From Taibaiella sp. (GTDB lineage: Bacteria > Bacteroidota > Bacteroidia > Chitinophagales > Chitinophagaceae), in NCBI GenBank assembly GCA_019638495.1, contig JAHBTQ010000006.1, positions 62,001 through 126,000 of the forward strand: DNA of 64,000 nt, given 5' to 3'. Under the pieces are notes generated by a model. The model saw only the letters and a program-made list of their open reading frames with translations, did not search any database and was not told where the DNA came from. Below, one piece after another: positions 1-8,433 of this stretch (positions are counted from its first letter, which is position 1; each line of letters opens with the position of its first letter). A program made the position numbers and the translations under genes.

Positions 1-884
1 GTACCATACAACGTAGTAAAAGTGGCAGAGTCAAACCAGGAGTAACCTGCGAATCCATCTGGAGCGCTAAGTACCGGAGGAACAGATGTATCGCAAATAG
101 CTGCATTGATCTTGAAAAGACCACAGCTCATGTCAATATATCCGTAACCAAAGTGACCACCAAGACCGCAATCCACACTCATGAAGTCGATACCAACAGT
201 AGTACCTGCCAGACCCGAAAGATCGACAGTAGCAGTTGCCCAGGGCTTGTACTGAACAGTATCCCCAATACCGGTCGATGGCGAACAAGTACCACAGCTG
301 TAGTTTGGCACAAATCCCGGAACCGAACCCGCAACATATTGGAAGAACGAACAGGCAGTATCGTGCACCAGCACCGGAGTGATACCACCAGACATAGCGG
401 TAGTAGCTGAGTCAAAAACCGTCACAACGAACTGAGGTTTCGTTCCCACGTGCCCATTCGGATTCTGGAACACTACCGCGTAACGGTAAATAAGACTGTA
501 GTTGTCAGAGCCCGGAGGAATGTGAATGTAGAACCGCGCTTTTTCGGTTTGTCCACCATTAACGTTGTTACCAACCCTCATGGAGTAGCTGCCCCCACCC
601 GGTGCAATAACCGGGAAACCTCCGTACTGATCGTAAGGCCCAACGCCGCCAGGGCCGGTGCAGCCAATGAGTCCCGTAACCTTAGTTAGCGTATGACGGC
701 ATGCAATAGGTGTGGCCGAGGGTGTAGTTGCTGATGGTGTACCGCCGGAAAATGTTCCGGTAAAAAACGTCCAGCCCGAAAGGTCGCCGAGCTCAAAGTC
801 GATGTTGGGTGGGCATACTAACTGCGCGTGCGCCCCAACCCCAAAAAACAGTAAGGCAGCGAGAGCAAAAACAATTTTTTTCAT
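1..884 (-). CDS. Secreted protein with conserved CPPNIDFELG N-terminal domain (partial, C-terminus off the left edge)
   Basis: This open frame runs off the left edge with no stop, so 294 N-terminal residues are visible. It starts with ATG at 884 and a signal peptide (MKKIVFALAALLFFGVGAHAQ). The mature part opens with VCPPNIDFELGD and continues with CRHTLT, DQYGGFPV, YSLIYRYAVVFQNP, KPWATATVDLSGLAG and GGHFGYGYIDMSCGLF. The protein at 27704-29212 has the same blocks in the same order, so the two are paralogues. I know this module from large secreted Chitinophagaceae proteins; its many Cys and beta-rich pattern suggest an extracellular jelly-roll or MAM-like fold, which is inference. A T9SS sorting domain would be expected in the missing C-terminus. 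It lies 83 nt downstream of another T9SS cargo gene on the same strand. The exact function is unknown. Confidence 0.85.
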   Translation of the reverse strand, partial: MKKIVFALAALLFFGVGAHAQLVCPPNIDFELGDLSGWTFFTGTFSGGTPSATTPSATPIACRHTLTKVTGLIGCTGPGGVGPYDQYGGFPVIAPGGGSYSMRVGNNVNGGQTEKARFYIHIPPGSDNYSLIYRYAVVFQNPNGHVGTKPQFVVTVFDSATTAMSGGITPVLVHDTACSFFQYVAGSVPGFVPNYSCGTCSPSTGIGDTVQYKPWATATVDLSGLAGTTVGIDFMSVDCGLGGHFGYGYIDMSCGLFKINAAICDTSVPPVLSAPDGFAGYSWFDSATFTTLYG

Positions 885-967
885 ATTGCTTTCAAATTTT
901 CTAATCACTTGTTGTGTTTATTCGGCCATCCCGGCGCACAGCCAATACAGGCACCGCTGATTCCACA

Positions 968-2644
968 CTATTGTATAATCGTAATCTTATTTGTCCAGGT
1001 GTACTCTCCTACCGATACGCGTAGCGCATAAGTACCCGGAGGCAATTTTGCGGTTCCGGGCACCTTTACCGAAACACCCTTGTCCAGCTCTACGCGCTCA
1101 CTTGCAAGCGTTTTTCCATAAACATCGGCTACTTCTATTGTGGCCTCACCAGTCACCGGTGCAACCACCCATACGTCGCTGCGAGCCGGTTGAGGGTAAA
1201 CTTTCAATGCTCCGGTTTTGTTAGCTACGTCCCGCACAGCGTTATCGCAGTCAACACCCACCGTCATCAGGATTGTATCTACACAACCCGTAGGCGCAGT
1301 ATAACTTATTATTACCGACCCGAGTGAAACGCCCATTACGTTACCGGCTGCATCAACAACAGCCCTGGCCGTATTGCCACTTGTCCAGGTGCCGCCGGGC
1401 ACAAGGCTCGTAAGTACCGTTGTGTCAGTAAGGCAAGCTACATTCGAACCTGTGATCGTTGGCGACGGATTAACAGTAGCATCAAGTGTCCGTGCACAGC
1501 CCGTAGCCACCGTATAGCTTATGGTCGTAGTACCTGAAGTCACGCCGGTAAAGCCACCTGATGTAGACACCGTTCCTACTGAAACATCACTACTGCTCCA
1601 TGTGCCTCCGGTTGTTACGCACGTAAGTGTTGTAGTATTGTTCTCACAAAAATTAGGGCCGCCACCAATCGTATCCGGCAATGGATTTACTGTAACCGTA
1701 GACACTGCAAAGCAACCAGGGCTCACTTTGTAAGTGATGATCACCACACCTCCCGCAACACCGGTAACGACGCCCGTAGACGAACCCACTGTAGCCACAC
1801 TTACGCTACTGCTAAGCCACACACCACCCGGAGTACTGTTTGCAAGAGTAATATCAGAAGCCTGGCATACTGTTCCGGGGCCGGTACTTGCCGGTGGAAT
1901 AGAAGCAGTGGGACATGGAGGAGCCCACTCCATTACTGTATTGAGCTCAGGAGTAGTATCGATATGATATTCGAATATTGGAGTTGGTGCAGTCACTGCC
2001 TCGTTATATAGCGTACGGTAGTCAGAAGCACTATTACAAATACCTATCGTTGCTGTCTTCATTGAATAGGTGCTCACACCATAGTGAAACTCTATCACCC
2101 CCGATGTCTCATAAAGTTTCACCTGGAAGGTTGCGTCTCCTGACCCAAGGTAGCTATGCCATGGATTCGTTGGGTCTCCCCATTGGAACGTGAAAACGCG
2201 ATTCGGCGCGGTGCCAGAAGTCTGATAATAAGCCATTGCAGGAATAGCAATCGGACCTCCCGGAGGACCAACGCCGCCGGACAAATCGTCCCAGAATGGC
2301 ATTATGAGTCCAATACCGGTACCAATTGCAGCAATACTTGCCGTATAATCATGATTGGCTGATGAAACTGGACCGCCCTGTGGAGAATTGCTCAATGAAA
2401 GCCAACCGTTACTGCAGGCCGATAATGTAGTGTAAGAGCCACTGCTGCAATAGAGGAATGTAAATCCTATAGGTATGCTCGTAATGGTGGTATCATCGCG
2501 TCCGAGAAGCGGGGTTGAAACAGTGCCTGGCTGCCCGGCAATTGATACATAGGGTTCAGTCCACCTCGTAAACGAGTAACTTCCTGTCTGCGCCTGGGCG
2601 GCAGCTGTCAAAAACAGGAAAATGTAGAGTAATAGTCTTTTCAT
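968..2644 (-). CDS. T9SS-exported protein with three Ig-like (BIG2-type) repeats
   Basis: A secreted surface or extracellular protein of 558 residues. I chose the ATG at 2644, which begins the signal peptide MKRLLLYIFLFLTAAAQAQ; an in-frame extension upstream has no signal-peptide logic. Residues of about 25-265 form a beta-rich domain of unknown type. About residues 270-475 hold three tandem Ig-like repeats of roughly 70 residues. Each carries a VWLSS or TWSSSDVSV core, a GVVTGV-type turn and paired Cys (VCQ...PGC). They match the repeats of the giant protein at 48731-57040. The last 75 residues (VYPQPARSDVWV ... PPGTYALRV ... TNKITIIQ) are a Por/T9SS sorting domain. No catalytic motif is visible, so an adhesin or matrix role is inferred. 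It is followed at 83 nt by another secreted-protein gene. Confidence 0.88.
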   Translation of the reverse strand: MKRLLLYIFLFLTAAAQAQTGSYSFTRWTEPYVSIAGQPGTVSTPLLGRDDTTITSIPIGFTFLYCSSGSYTTLSACSNGWLSLSNSPQGGPVSSANHDYTASIAAIGTGIGLIMPFWDDLSGGVGPPGGPIAIPAMAYYQTSGTAPNRVFTFQWGDPTNPWHSYLGSGDATFQVKLYETSGVIEFHYGVSTYSMKTATIGICNSASDYRTLYNEAVTAPTPIFEYHIDTTPELNTVMEWAPPCPTASIPPASTGPGTVCQASDITLANSTPGGVWLSSSVSVATVGSSTGVVTGVAGGVVIITYKVSPGCFAVSTVTVNPLPDTIGGGPNFCENNTTTLTCVTTGGTWSSSDVSVGTVSTSGGFTGVTSGTTTISYTVATGCARTLDATVNPSPTITGSNVACLTDTTVLTSLVPGGTWTSGNTARAVVDAAGNVMGVSLGSVIISYTAPTGCVDTILMTVGVDCDNAVRDVANKTGALKVYPQPARSDVWVVAPVTGEATIEVADVYGKTLASERVELDKGVSVKVPGTAKLPPGTYALRVSVGEYTWTNKITIIQ

Positions 2645-2858
2645 ATACCTATTGTCTAAGAGCGTTTTATGTATGCTATAGCAAACGTTAATTTTTTTTA
2701 GCAAATTAAAAAATAAATACCACAATATCGCTACTTACACACAGTCATAAAAATATATACTCTGATTTTTCCGGCTACGGCTATCGACATTCTGCTATTC
2801 CTGAGAGTAAACCCGATTAGAAAGACATTAAAAACGTCCATTTGGTTTGGCCGTTTGC

Positions 2859-2890
2859 AAAAAAAAGCCCCCGGACTACGGAGGCTTTTT
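2859..2890 (-). terminator. Rho-independent terminator of the C1 peptidase gene
   Basis: Inverted repeat AAAAAGCC / GGCTTTTT with a GC-rich inner stem. Read on the minus strand it ends in a run of T. It lies 18 nt past the peptidase stop codon at 2908. Confidence 0.75.
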
Positions 2891-2907
2891 CAACATTAAT
2901 TCACATG

Positions 2908-4122
2908 TTATAATAAGTTCATCTTAGAACGCAGGCCATTTGGTATTCCGTTCTTGTGCAGAAGTATTGCAGTTGTCTTGTAACGTACGTACTCCTTAGT
3001 GACATATATATATCCTTTATAGTCGTTCTTGTCACCCCACGAGTTCTTCACTACATAATATTTACGGCCGTTCTGGTCGGCTGCCAGACCCACTATATGC
3101 ATACCGTGGTCGTCCGTCGTCTCATAATTATCAAACGCAAGCTGACGCATTTCAGGCGTCACAATACGCTCATACTTAGGACCATCAAACATATACTTTT
3201 TTTCAGAATCATCCATTTTGTCGTAGTCCTTCTCCGGCACATACGCCACACCGTTCTTCCAGCTAAAGTACTTTTCGCTCACGTCCGTTGCCCATGATAC
3301 GGTAAATCCGCGATTCAGTGCATTATCAATAATGTCGGTAAGGTCCGTCATCTGCACATTATATACTCTGTCAAATGACCAGTTGTCGGGCACCATCAGC
3401 ATCGTTTTTTTATAATATGGCGCTGTCATTACCGACGTCAGTTCCACATAGTCCTCTGCATGAATACCTACCCTTGTCCGGGCAAAGCTCTTTGGCGTAT
3501 AGTTACGACCGTCGTACTTGAATGTCTCCGGAATTTCTCCCAGGTAAGAATTCAGCACTTCCTCATATGCCTTGCGCCACGATGGGGTCAGCTTGCCGTT
3601 AGGATTAGAGACAACCGCATCCAGCATGGATTTCAATATTGCCTGCATTTCAGCAAACTTGTTCTTGTCAGTACCATAGTGCAGACCCGAATAAACATCT
3701 GCCGGCATCGCGCCATATTTGGCATACATATTTATTACGTCGTGGCAGGCACCGCCGTCGCCCCAGGCCACAGAACCGTGCATACGCACATAATTATCAG
3801 CCTTGTCCAGGTACACACAATGTGCGCTGAATATAGGCGCCAGCTCTATCGGCTCTTTACCCATACGCATCATTTCGCTTTCCAGGAATGAATTTGTCGA
3901 GTAACTCCAGCACGTGCCGGAACTGGCCTGGTTCTTCACACAAGTCCTTTCCAGGTCTATGATAGAATGGAACTTATACTTGCCACCCTCCTTTTCTTTC
4001 TTCGCGGGCTTTTTCACATCGCTGGAGTAGCTGCGATTCATTTCTATTTTCTTTATCAGGTCGTCCTGGGCAAGGGCGAGCATGGGCGTTATAGCCAGCG
4101 CCATTGCTATTATTCTCTTCAT
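2908..4122 (-). CDS. Secreted C1 family cysteine peptidase (bleomycin hydrolase / aminopeptidase C type)
   Basis: A papain-superfamily cysteine peptidase of 404 residues. The start is the ATG at 4122, opening the signal peptide MKRIIAMALAITPMLALAQ, which points to export to the periplasm or beyond; the ORF extends further upstream without such a signal. The catalytic Cys sits in QASSGTCWSYS (around residue 68), the His in TTDDHGMHIVGLA and the Asn in VVKNSWGD, in the order expected for family C1. The sequence RMGKEPIELAPIFSAHCVY after the active Cys is typical of the bleomycin hydrolase/PepC branch rather than classical papain. Cytoplasmic PepC enzymes are peptidases that trim oligopeptides; an exported Bacteroidota version probably degrades peptides outside the cytoplasm. 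It follows the WbqC gene by 68 nt on the same strand. A near-match promoter core (TACTTTTA) lies upstream. Confidence 0.9.
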   Translation of the reverse strand: MKRIIAMALAITPMLALAQDDLIKKIEMNRSYSSDVKKPAKKEKEGGKYKFHSIIDLERTCVKNQASSGTCWSYSTNSFLESEMMRMGKEPIELAPIFSAHCVYLDKADNYVRMHGSVAWGDGGACHDVINMYAKYGAMPADVYSGLHYGTDKNKFAEMQAILKSMLDAVVSNPNGKLTPSWRKAYEEVLNSYLGEIPETFKYDGRNYTPKSFARTRVGIHAEDYVELTSVMTAPYYKKTMLMVPDNWSFDRVYNVQMTDLTDIIDNALNRGFTVSWATDVSEKYFSWKNGVAYVPEKDYDKMDDSEKKYMFDGPKYERIVTPEMRQLAFDNYETTDDHGMHIVGLAADQNGRKYYVVKNSWGDKNDYKGYIYVTKEYVRYKTTAILLHKNGIPNGLRSKMNLL

Positions 4123-4190
4123 CTTGGTATTAAGTGGTTTTTGTAAAAGTAAAATTAAATGGATAAAATCCGAAAAAGCCCTCCACAATG

Positions 4191-4799
4191 TCACCCTTTA
4201 TTCACGTCTCGCAGCCATTGACCGGCCCGGGGGCCTTCTGCAAACAACAGGTCCAGAATACTCAGGCCCGGCACAAAGCCAGTCCTCTCCTCAAAAACCT
4301 GGAAATAGGTCTTATCCGGTATCGGTGTTATCTTTCGTTCCCTGCGCAGATCAATCGCATCCTCATACCGAGGTCTGAATGTAACGGTTTCTTCCACCTC
4401 AATATTCAGGCTCAGTTGATCATACACCCATTTAAAAGCAGCCCGGTTAAGATCAAGCAACAGCTCATACTCAGTAGAAAGTAGCTGCTCCAGCTCGGGT
4501 GCATAATGAAAAAAGTAGGGCGACCTGTTATACGTAGAGTACAGGCTGCGCCAGTGCTGCACCTGCCACCGGCCATCATTTGCTATTCTCACCTCATTTA
4601 TGGGCGTGCGTTGTTCACGCCCCATCACAAGCGGCACCGACAGAAGGATTGTATTATTTGGCCCCGATATGCGATACCGGTTCCTGTCAGACATTTTTGT
4701 GTAGTGCTCGTGCACTTCTAATACCAGCCTGTCGGCAGCAACAGCCCTTGCCCACCAGCCCACCGCCGGAAAAGTATAATAGGGGGAGATCATCATCAT
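4191..4799 (-). CDS. WbqC family protein
   Basis: A 202-residue protein of the WbqC family. I place the start at the ATG at 4799, the first of three consecutive ATG codons, because a perfect TAnnTTTG box ends only 6 nt upstream; the longer ORF to 4841 would place the promoter inside the gene. Family landmarks visible are the N-terminal ISPYYTFPAVGWWARA, the R-Y-R-I segment (KMSDRNRYRISGP), TPINEVRI, WQVQHWRSLYSTYNRSPYF and the downstream FRPRYEDAIDLR. WbqC members are found in polysaccharide or O-antigen loci and in many Bacteroidota genomes as single genes; their chemistry is not well settled. No glycan genes surround this copy. It lies upstream of and in line with the C1 peptidase, and divergent from the rRNA methyltransferase. 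Confidence 0.88.
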   Translation of the reverse strand: MMMISPYYTFPAVGWWARAVAADRLVLEVHEHYTKMSDRNRYRISGPNNTILLSVPLVMGREQRTPINEVRIANDGRWQVQHWRSLYSTYNRSPYFFHYAPELEQLLSTEYELLLDLNRAAFKWVYDQLSLNIEVEETVTFRPRYEDAIDLRRERKITPIPDKTYFQVFEERTGFVPGLSILDLLFAEGPRAGQWLRDVNKG

Positions 4800-4805
4800 T
4801 CTCCC

Positions 4806-4813
4806 CAAATGTA
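4806..4813 (-). promoter_or_regulatory. Promoter core TACATTTG for the WbqC gene
   Basis: Perfect match to the Bacteroidota -7 element TAnnTTTG, ending 6 nt before the chosen ATG (4799). It decides that start and implies a leaderless or nearly leaderless mRNA. Confidence 0.6.
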
Positions 4814-4886
4814 ATAAATGGTCGCGGGCGGCACAGAGCATATCCTGTCTATTGTCTATTTTGCGCTACCGAAAGATTAGGCCACT

Positions 4887-6230
4887 GTGAATATCCCTGT
4901 AGCACTTACAAATGAGTTGGAGAGCGTCCCCGGCTTCGACAAGGCTGCATTCCTTGCGGCTCACGAAATAGCCGCCCCCGTATCGCTGCGCCTGCATCCC
5001 GTGAAGGGCCAGCACATCTTTACAACGGAGGCACACGTGGCTTGGTGCAGCACAGGCCGATACCTGCCATCGCGACCGGTATTCACGCTAGACGCTGCCT
5101 TCCACTCCGGTGCGTACTATGTACAGGAAGCCTCATCGATGTTTCTGGAAACAATGCTAAAACCGCTGCTAACGCCGGGAATGCGTGTGCTGGATCTCTG
5201 TGCTGCGCCCGGTGGCAAAAGCACGTTGATAGCATCGCTACTGGATGAGGAAAGTCTGCTCATCTCGAATGAGGTAATACGCACCCGAGCATCAATACTC
5301 GAAGAAAACCTGACGAGGTGGGGATACATGAATACATGGGTCACATCGAACGATGCGCGCGATCTGGGAAAGCTCAGCGGCTACTTCGACATCATAGTTG
5401 TAGACGCGCCCTGCAGCGGCTCAGGCCTATGGAGAAAAGACGCCAACGCACTAAACGAATGGAGTGAGAACAATGTGCAGCTGTGTCACGAACGCCAGCA
5501 AAGAATACTGGCCGACATATGGCCGGCGCTAAAAGAAGGCGGCATACTTATCTATGCTACCTGCTCCTATTCGCGCAGCGAAAACGAAGAAATACTGGAC
5601 TGGCTAGCAGATACCTATTCTGTATCTGCCGTTACCGTGCCCACAGCACAAACATGGGGCATGGTGCAGACCGCATCAGCAAACCACGACCTGCACGGCT
5701 ACCGCTTTTTCCCACACCTTGTCAGAGGTGAAGGATTTTTCATTGCAGGTGTGCGCAAGCAGGAGCAGGCAGCCACCATGAAGCCTGTGCGCCTAAAAGA
5801 CTCCTCACCAAAATTGCCACAGCCACCGGCAAACTTGCTTAGTATCCAGGATTTCAAATTAATAAACGGAGCAGATAATGCCCTTCGCGCCATACACCCG
5901 GCCCACGCAGCGGATATCCCGATACTCTCACAACACGCCTACCTGCGCAAAACAGGCACAGAGCTCGGCACATTTGCAGGCAAAGACTGGATACCGGCAC
6001 ACGAGGCAGCACTCTCTGTACACGCGGGCAATGCATATCCCACCATCAACACCGACCGGGATCAGGCCTTACGCTTTCTGAAAAGAGAAGACATGGGTAT
6101 TGACGCGACAGAAAAAGGATGGCACCTGGTAAAGTATAATGGATGGGGACTGGGCTGGGTAAAATCACTCGGCAACCGCATGAACAACTACCTACCCAAG
6201 AACTGGAGAATAAGAATGGACATTGAGTAA
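4887..6230 (+). CDS. 16S rRNA m5C methyltransferase, RsmF/NOL1-NOP2-Sun family
   Basis: A 447-residue S-adenosylmethionine-dependent RNA cytosine C5 methyltransferase. The GTG at 4887 is the start. The SAM-binding motif is LDLCAAPGGKST (about residues 100-111). The two catalytic cysteines are in VVDAPCSGSGLWRKD (motif IV) and ATCSYSRSENEE (motif VI), both intact. After the catalytic domain come a linker and a C-terminal region (AAGDKDWIPAHEAALSV-like block, then GWGLGWVKSLGNRMNNYLPKNWRI) that matches the extra RNA-binding domain of RsmF-type enzymes. By family, the product modifies a cytosine of 16S rRNA (C1407 in E. coli RsmF); the exact target here is inferred. It is divergent from WbqC with an 87-nt gap that contains TATTTTG, one base short of a promoter box. 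Confidence 0.9.
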   Translation: MNIPVALTNELESVPGFDKAAFLAAHEIAAPVSLRLHPVKGQHIFTTEAHVAWCSTGRYLPSRPVFTLDAAFHSGAYYVQEASSMFLETMLKPLLTPGMRVLDLCAAPGGKSTLIASLLDEESLLISNEVIRTRASILEENLTRWGYMNTWVTSNDARDLGKLSGYFDIIVVDAPCSGSGLWRKDANALNEWSENNVQLCHERQQRILADIWPALKEGGILIYATCSYSRSENEEILDWLADTYSVSAVTVPTAQTWGMVQTASANHDLHGYRFFPHLVRGEGFFIAGVRKQEQAATMKPVRLKDSSPKLPQPPANLLSIQDFKLINGADNALRAIHPAHAADIPILSQHAYLRKTGTELGTFAGKDWIPAHEAALSVHAGNAYPTINTDRDQALRFLKREDMGIDATEKGWHLVKYNGWGLGWVKSLGNRMNNYLPKNWRIRMDIE

Positions 6231-6357
6231 CACCCTACCTAATGAAAGGGACTAGACATTCCGGGCAACTGACAACATTTCAAAAAAGGATATTCCTGAA
6301 ATATCGATCTCAAATGAAGCATCCCAACCCCACTCCCTCCATTCCCCCACAAAAACT

Positions 6358-6365
6358 TACTTTTG
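6358..6365 (+). promoter_or_regulatory. Promoter core TACTTTTG for the E1 fusion gene
   Basis: Perfect TAnnTTTG match ending 6 nt before the ATG at 6372. It argues against the in-frame TTG at 6363, which lies inside the box. Confidence 0.6.
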
Positions 6366-6371
6366 CGGTCC

Positions 6372-8426
6372 ATGCTTTCTAAGGAATTATTGCTGAAGGC
6401 TTATCGCCTGATGATGACGGCCCGGGCCATGGCCGATACTTATGATGCCAACAGGCAAGTGTGCAAGTATGTGCATAGCACATCGCGCGGCCACGAGGCC
6501 ATACAGCTTGCCACGGCTTTTCAACTCCAGCCGTGCGACTATGTTAGCCCCTACTACCGCGATGAGAGCATTATGCTGGGCATGGGCTACCGCCCTTATG
6601 AACTGATGTTGCAACTGCTGGCCAAGGGCGATGACCCCTTTACGGGCGGCCGGGAATACTATAATCACCCCAACATTCGCAGGGAAGGTTTCCCTAATAT
6701 TATTCACCAGAGCAGTGCCACTGGTATGCAGGTGATACCCACCACAGGTGTGGCGCAGGGTATGAAATACCGGGAAAAGCAGGGACTGGGCAACGGCCCC
6801 GTACCACCGGTAACGGTTTGCTCCCTGGGCGATGGTAGCGTAACGGAGGGCGAAGTGAGCGAGGCATTCCAGTTTGCCGTGCTGCACCAGTTGCCAATTA
6901 TCTATTTAGTACAGGATAACGACTGGGGCATATCTGTGAGCAGCGACGAGGCCCGCACCATGGACGCCTATGAGTATGCTGCAGGCTTCAAGGGTATGGA
7001 GCGCCTGCGTGTAGATGGTAGCGATTTCAGCGCCAGCTACAAGGCAATGAGCGCAGCAATTGATTATGTGCGCAAGAACAGGTCACCGATATTAGTGCAT
7101 GCCAAGGTGCCACTGCTGGGTCACCATACATCGGGTGTAAGGAAGGAGTGGTACCGCACAGAAGAAGACCTGAAAAAACACTACAAAGACGATCCCGGAC
7201 CAAAGCTACGCAAGCTGCTGATGGCGGAATATGGCGTAAAGGCGGGCGAGTTGGAACTGATAGAGGCGGAAGAAAAAGCATACGTACAAAACGAATTTGA
7301 GCAGGCAGTGGCATCACCTGAGCCAGACCCGGCTACTGTTGCAGACCATGTGTATCGTCCCAGCCCGGTAACGGAAGAAAAGGGTGTGCGCTGCCCTGCA
7401 GGTAAGGATAAAGTGGTGATGGTAGATGCGGCGCTGCATGCTGTGGAAGAACTGCTGCAAGACTATCCCGAAGCGCTGTTCTACGGGCAGGATGTGGGCC
7501 GCAGGCTGGGTGGTGTGTTTCGCGAGGCAGCTACATTGGCAGACAAGTTTGGCGACAACCGCGTGTTCAACACCGCCATTCAGGAGGCATATATAATAGG
7601 TAGCACCGTGGGCATGAATGCCGTGGGTCTGAAACCAATAGTAGAGGTGCAGTTTGCCGACTACATATACCCGGGCCTGAACCAGTTGGTGACGGAGATA
7701 AGCAAATCCTGCTACCTGAGCTGTGGCAAATTCCCGGTGTCTATGATACTGCGTGTACCGATTGGTGCCTATGGCGGCGGCGGCCCATACCATAGCGGCA
7801 GCGTGGAAAGCACCCTGGCCACCATAAAAGGAATTAAAATAGCCTATCCCAGCAATGCTGCGGACATAAAGGGTCTTATAAAGTCGGCCTATCATGATGG
7901 CAACCCGGTAGTGATGCTGGAACACAAAGGCCTCTACTGGAGCAAGGTGCCAGGAACCGAAGATGCCAAGACTGTAGAACCAGACAGGGACTATATCATA
8001 CCATTTGGCAAGGGCAGTGTGGTAGTTGCAGCAGAGGACGAAATGGTGAATAATGGAGAGAGCATCTGTATTATCACTTATGGCATGGGTGTGTACTGGG
8101 CAAAGAACGCTGCCAAACAATTCCCGGGCCAGGTAGAGATAATCGACATCCGCACTATTTATCCGCTGGACGAAGAACTTATCTACAACACCGTGCGCAA
8201 ACACGGCAAGTGCATCGTACTTACAGAGGAGCAGCTTCGAAACTCATTCTGCGAGGCGCTGGCCGGAAGGATAGCTCAAAACTGTTTTCAGCAACTGGAT
8301 GCACCTGTGCAAACCATTGGCGCACTGGACCTGCCTGCAGTACCCATGAATATGGGGCTGGAAGCTGCCATGCTGCCAAGTGCGGACAAAGTAGCTGCGC
8401 GCATTGAGCAATTACTGAACTGGTAA
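6372..8426 (+). CDS. Fused alpha/beta 2-oxoacid dehydrogenase E1 component (thiamine pyrophosphate)
   Basis: A 684-residue fusion of E1 alpha (about residues 1-330) and E1 beta (about 345-684). This component decarboxylates a 2-oxoacid (branched-chain or pyruvate type) and transfers the acyl group to the lipoyl E2 protein. In the alpha half the thiamine pyrophosphate motif is GDGSVTEGEVSEAF with the metal-binding Asn in QDNDWGIS, and LGHHTSGVRKEWYR is the typical alpha-subunit loop. In the beta half, FNTAIQEAYIIGSTVGMNAVG and VPIGAYGGGGPYHSGSVES are transketolase pyrimidine-domain signatures, and DIRTIYPLDEELIYNTV belongs to the C-terminal transketolase domain. The substrate cannot be read from sequence; branched-chain 2-oxoacids are likeliest for fused Bacteroidota E1 proteins. 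A second, distant E1 fusion sits at 61257-63647. No E2 or E3 gene is adjacent. The ATG at 6372 follows a promoter core. Confidence 0.92.
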   Translation: MLSKELLLKAYRLMMTARAMADTYDANRQVCKYVHSTSRGHEAIQLATAFQLQPCDYVSPYYRDESIMLGMGYRPYELMLQLLAKGDDPFTGGREYYNHPNIRREGFPNIIHQSSATGMQVIPTTGVAQGMKYREKQGLGNGPVPPVTVCSLGDGSVTEGEVSEAFQFAVLHQLPIIYLVQDNDWGISVSSDEARTMDAYEYAAGFKGMERLRVDGSDFSASYKAMSAAIDYVRKNRSPILVHAKVPLLGHHTSGVRKEWYRTEEDLKKHYKDDPGPKLRKLLMAEYGVKAGELELIEAEEKAYVQNEFEQAVASPEPDPATVADHVYRPSPVTEEKGVRCPAGKDKVVMVDAALHAVEELLQDYPEALFYGQDVGRRLGGVFREAATLADKFGDNRVFNTAIQEAYIIGSTVGMNAVGLKPIVEVQFADYIYPGLNQLVTEISKSCYLSCGKFPVSMILRVPIGAYGGGGPYHSGSVESTLATIKGIKIAYPSNAADIKGLIKSAYHDGNPVVMLEHKGLYWSKVPGTEDAKTVEPDRDYIIPFGKGSVVVAAEDEMVNNGESICIITYGMGVYWAKNAAKQFPGQVEIIDIRTIYPLDEELIYNTVRKHGKCIVLTEEQLRNSFCEALAGRIAQNCFQQLDAPVQTIGALDLPAVPMNMGLEAAMLPSADKVAARIEQLLNW

Positions 8427-8433
8427 GTAATAG

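Noticed and set aside
6372..8426. E1 fusion considered as an assembly artefact joining two genes
   Set aside because: A second E1 fusion exists at 61257-63647, and such fusions are known to be normal in Bacteroidota.
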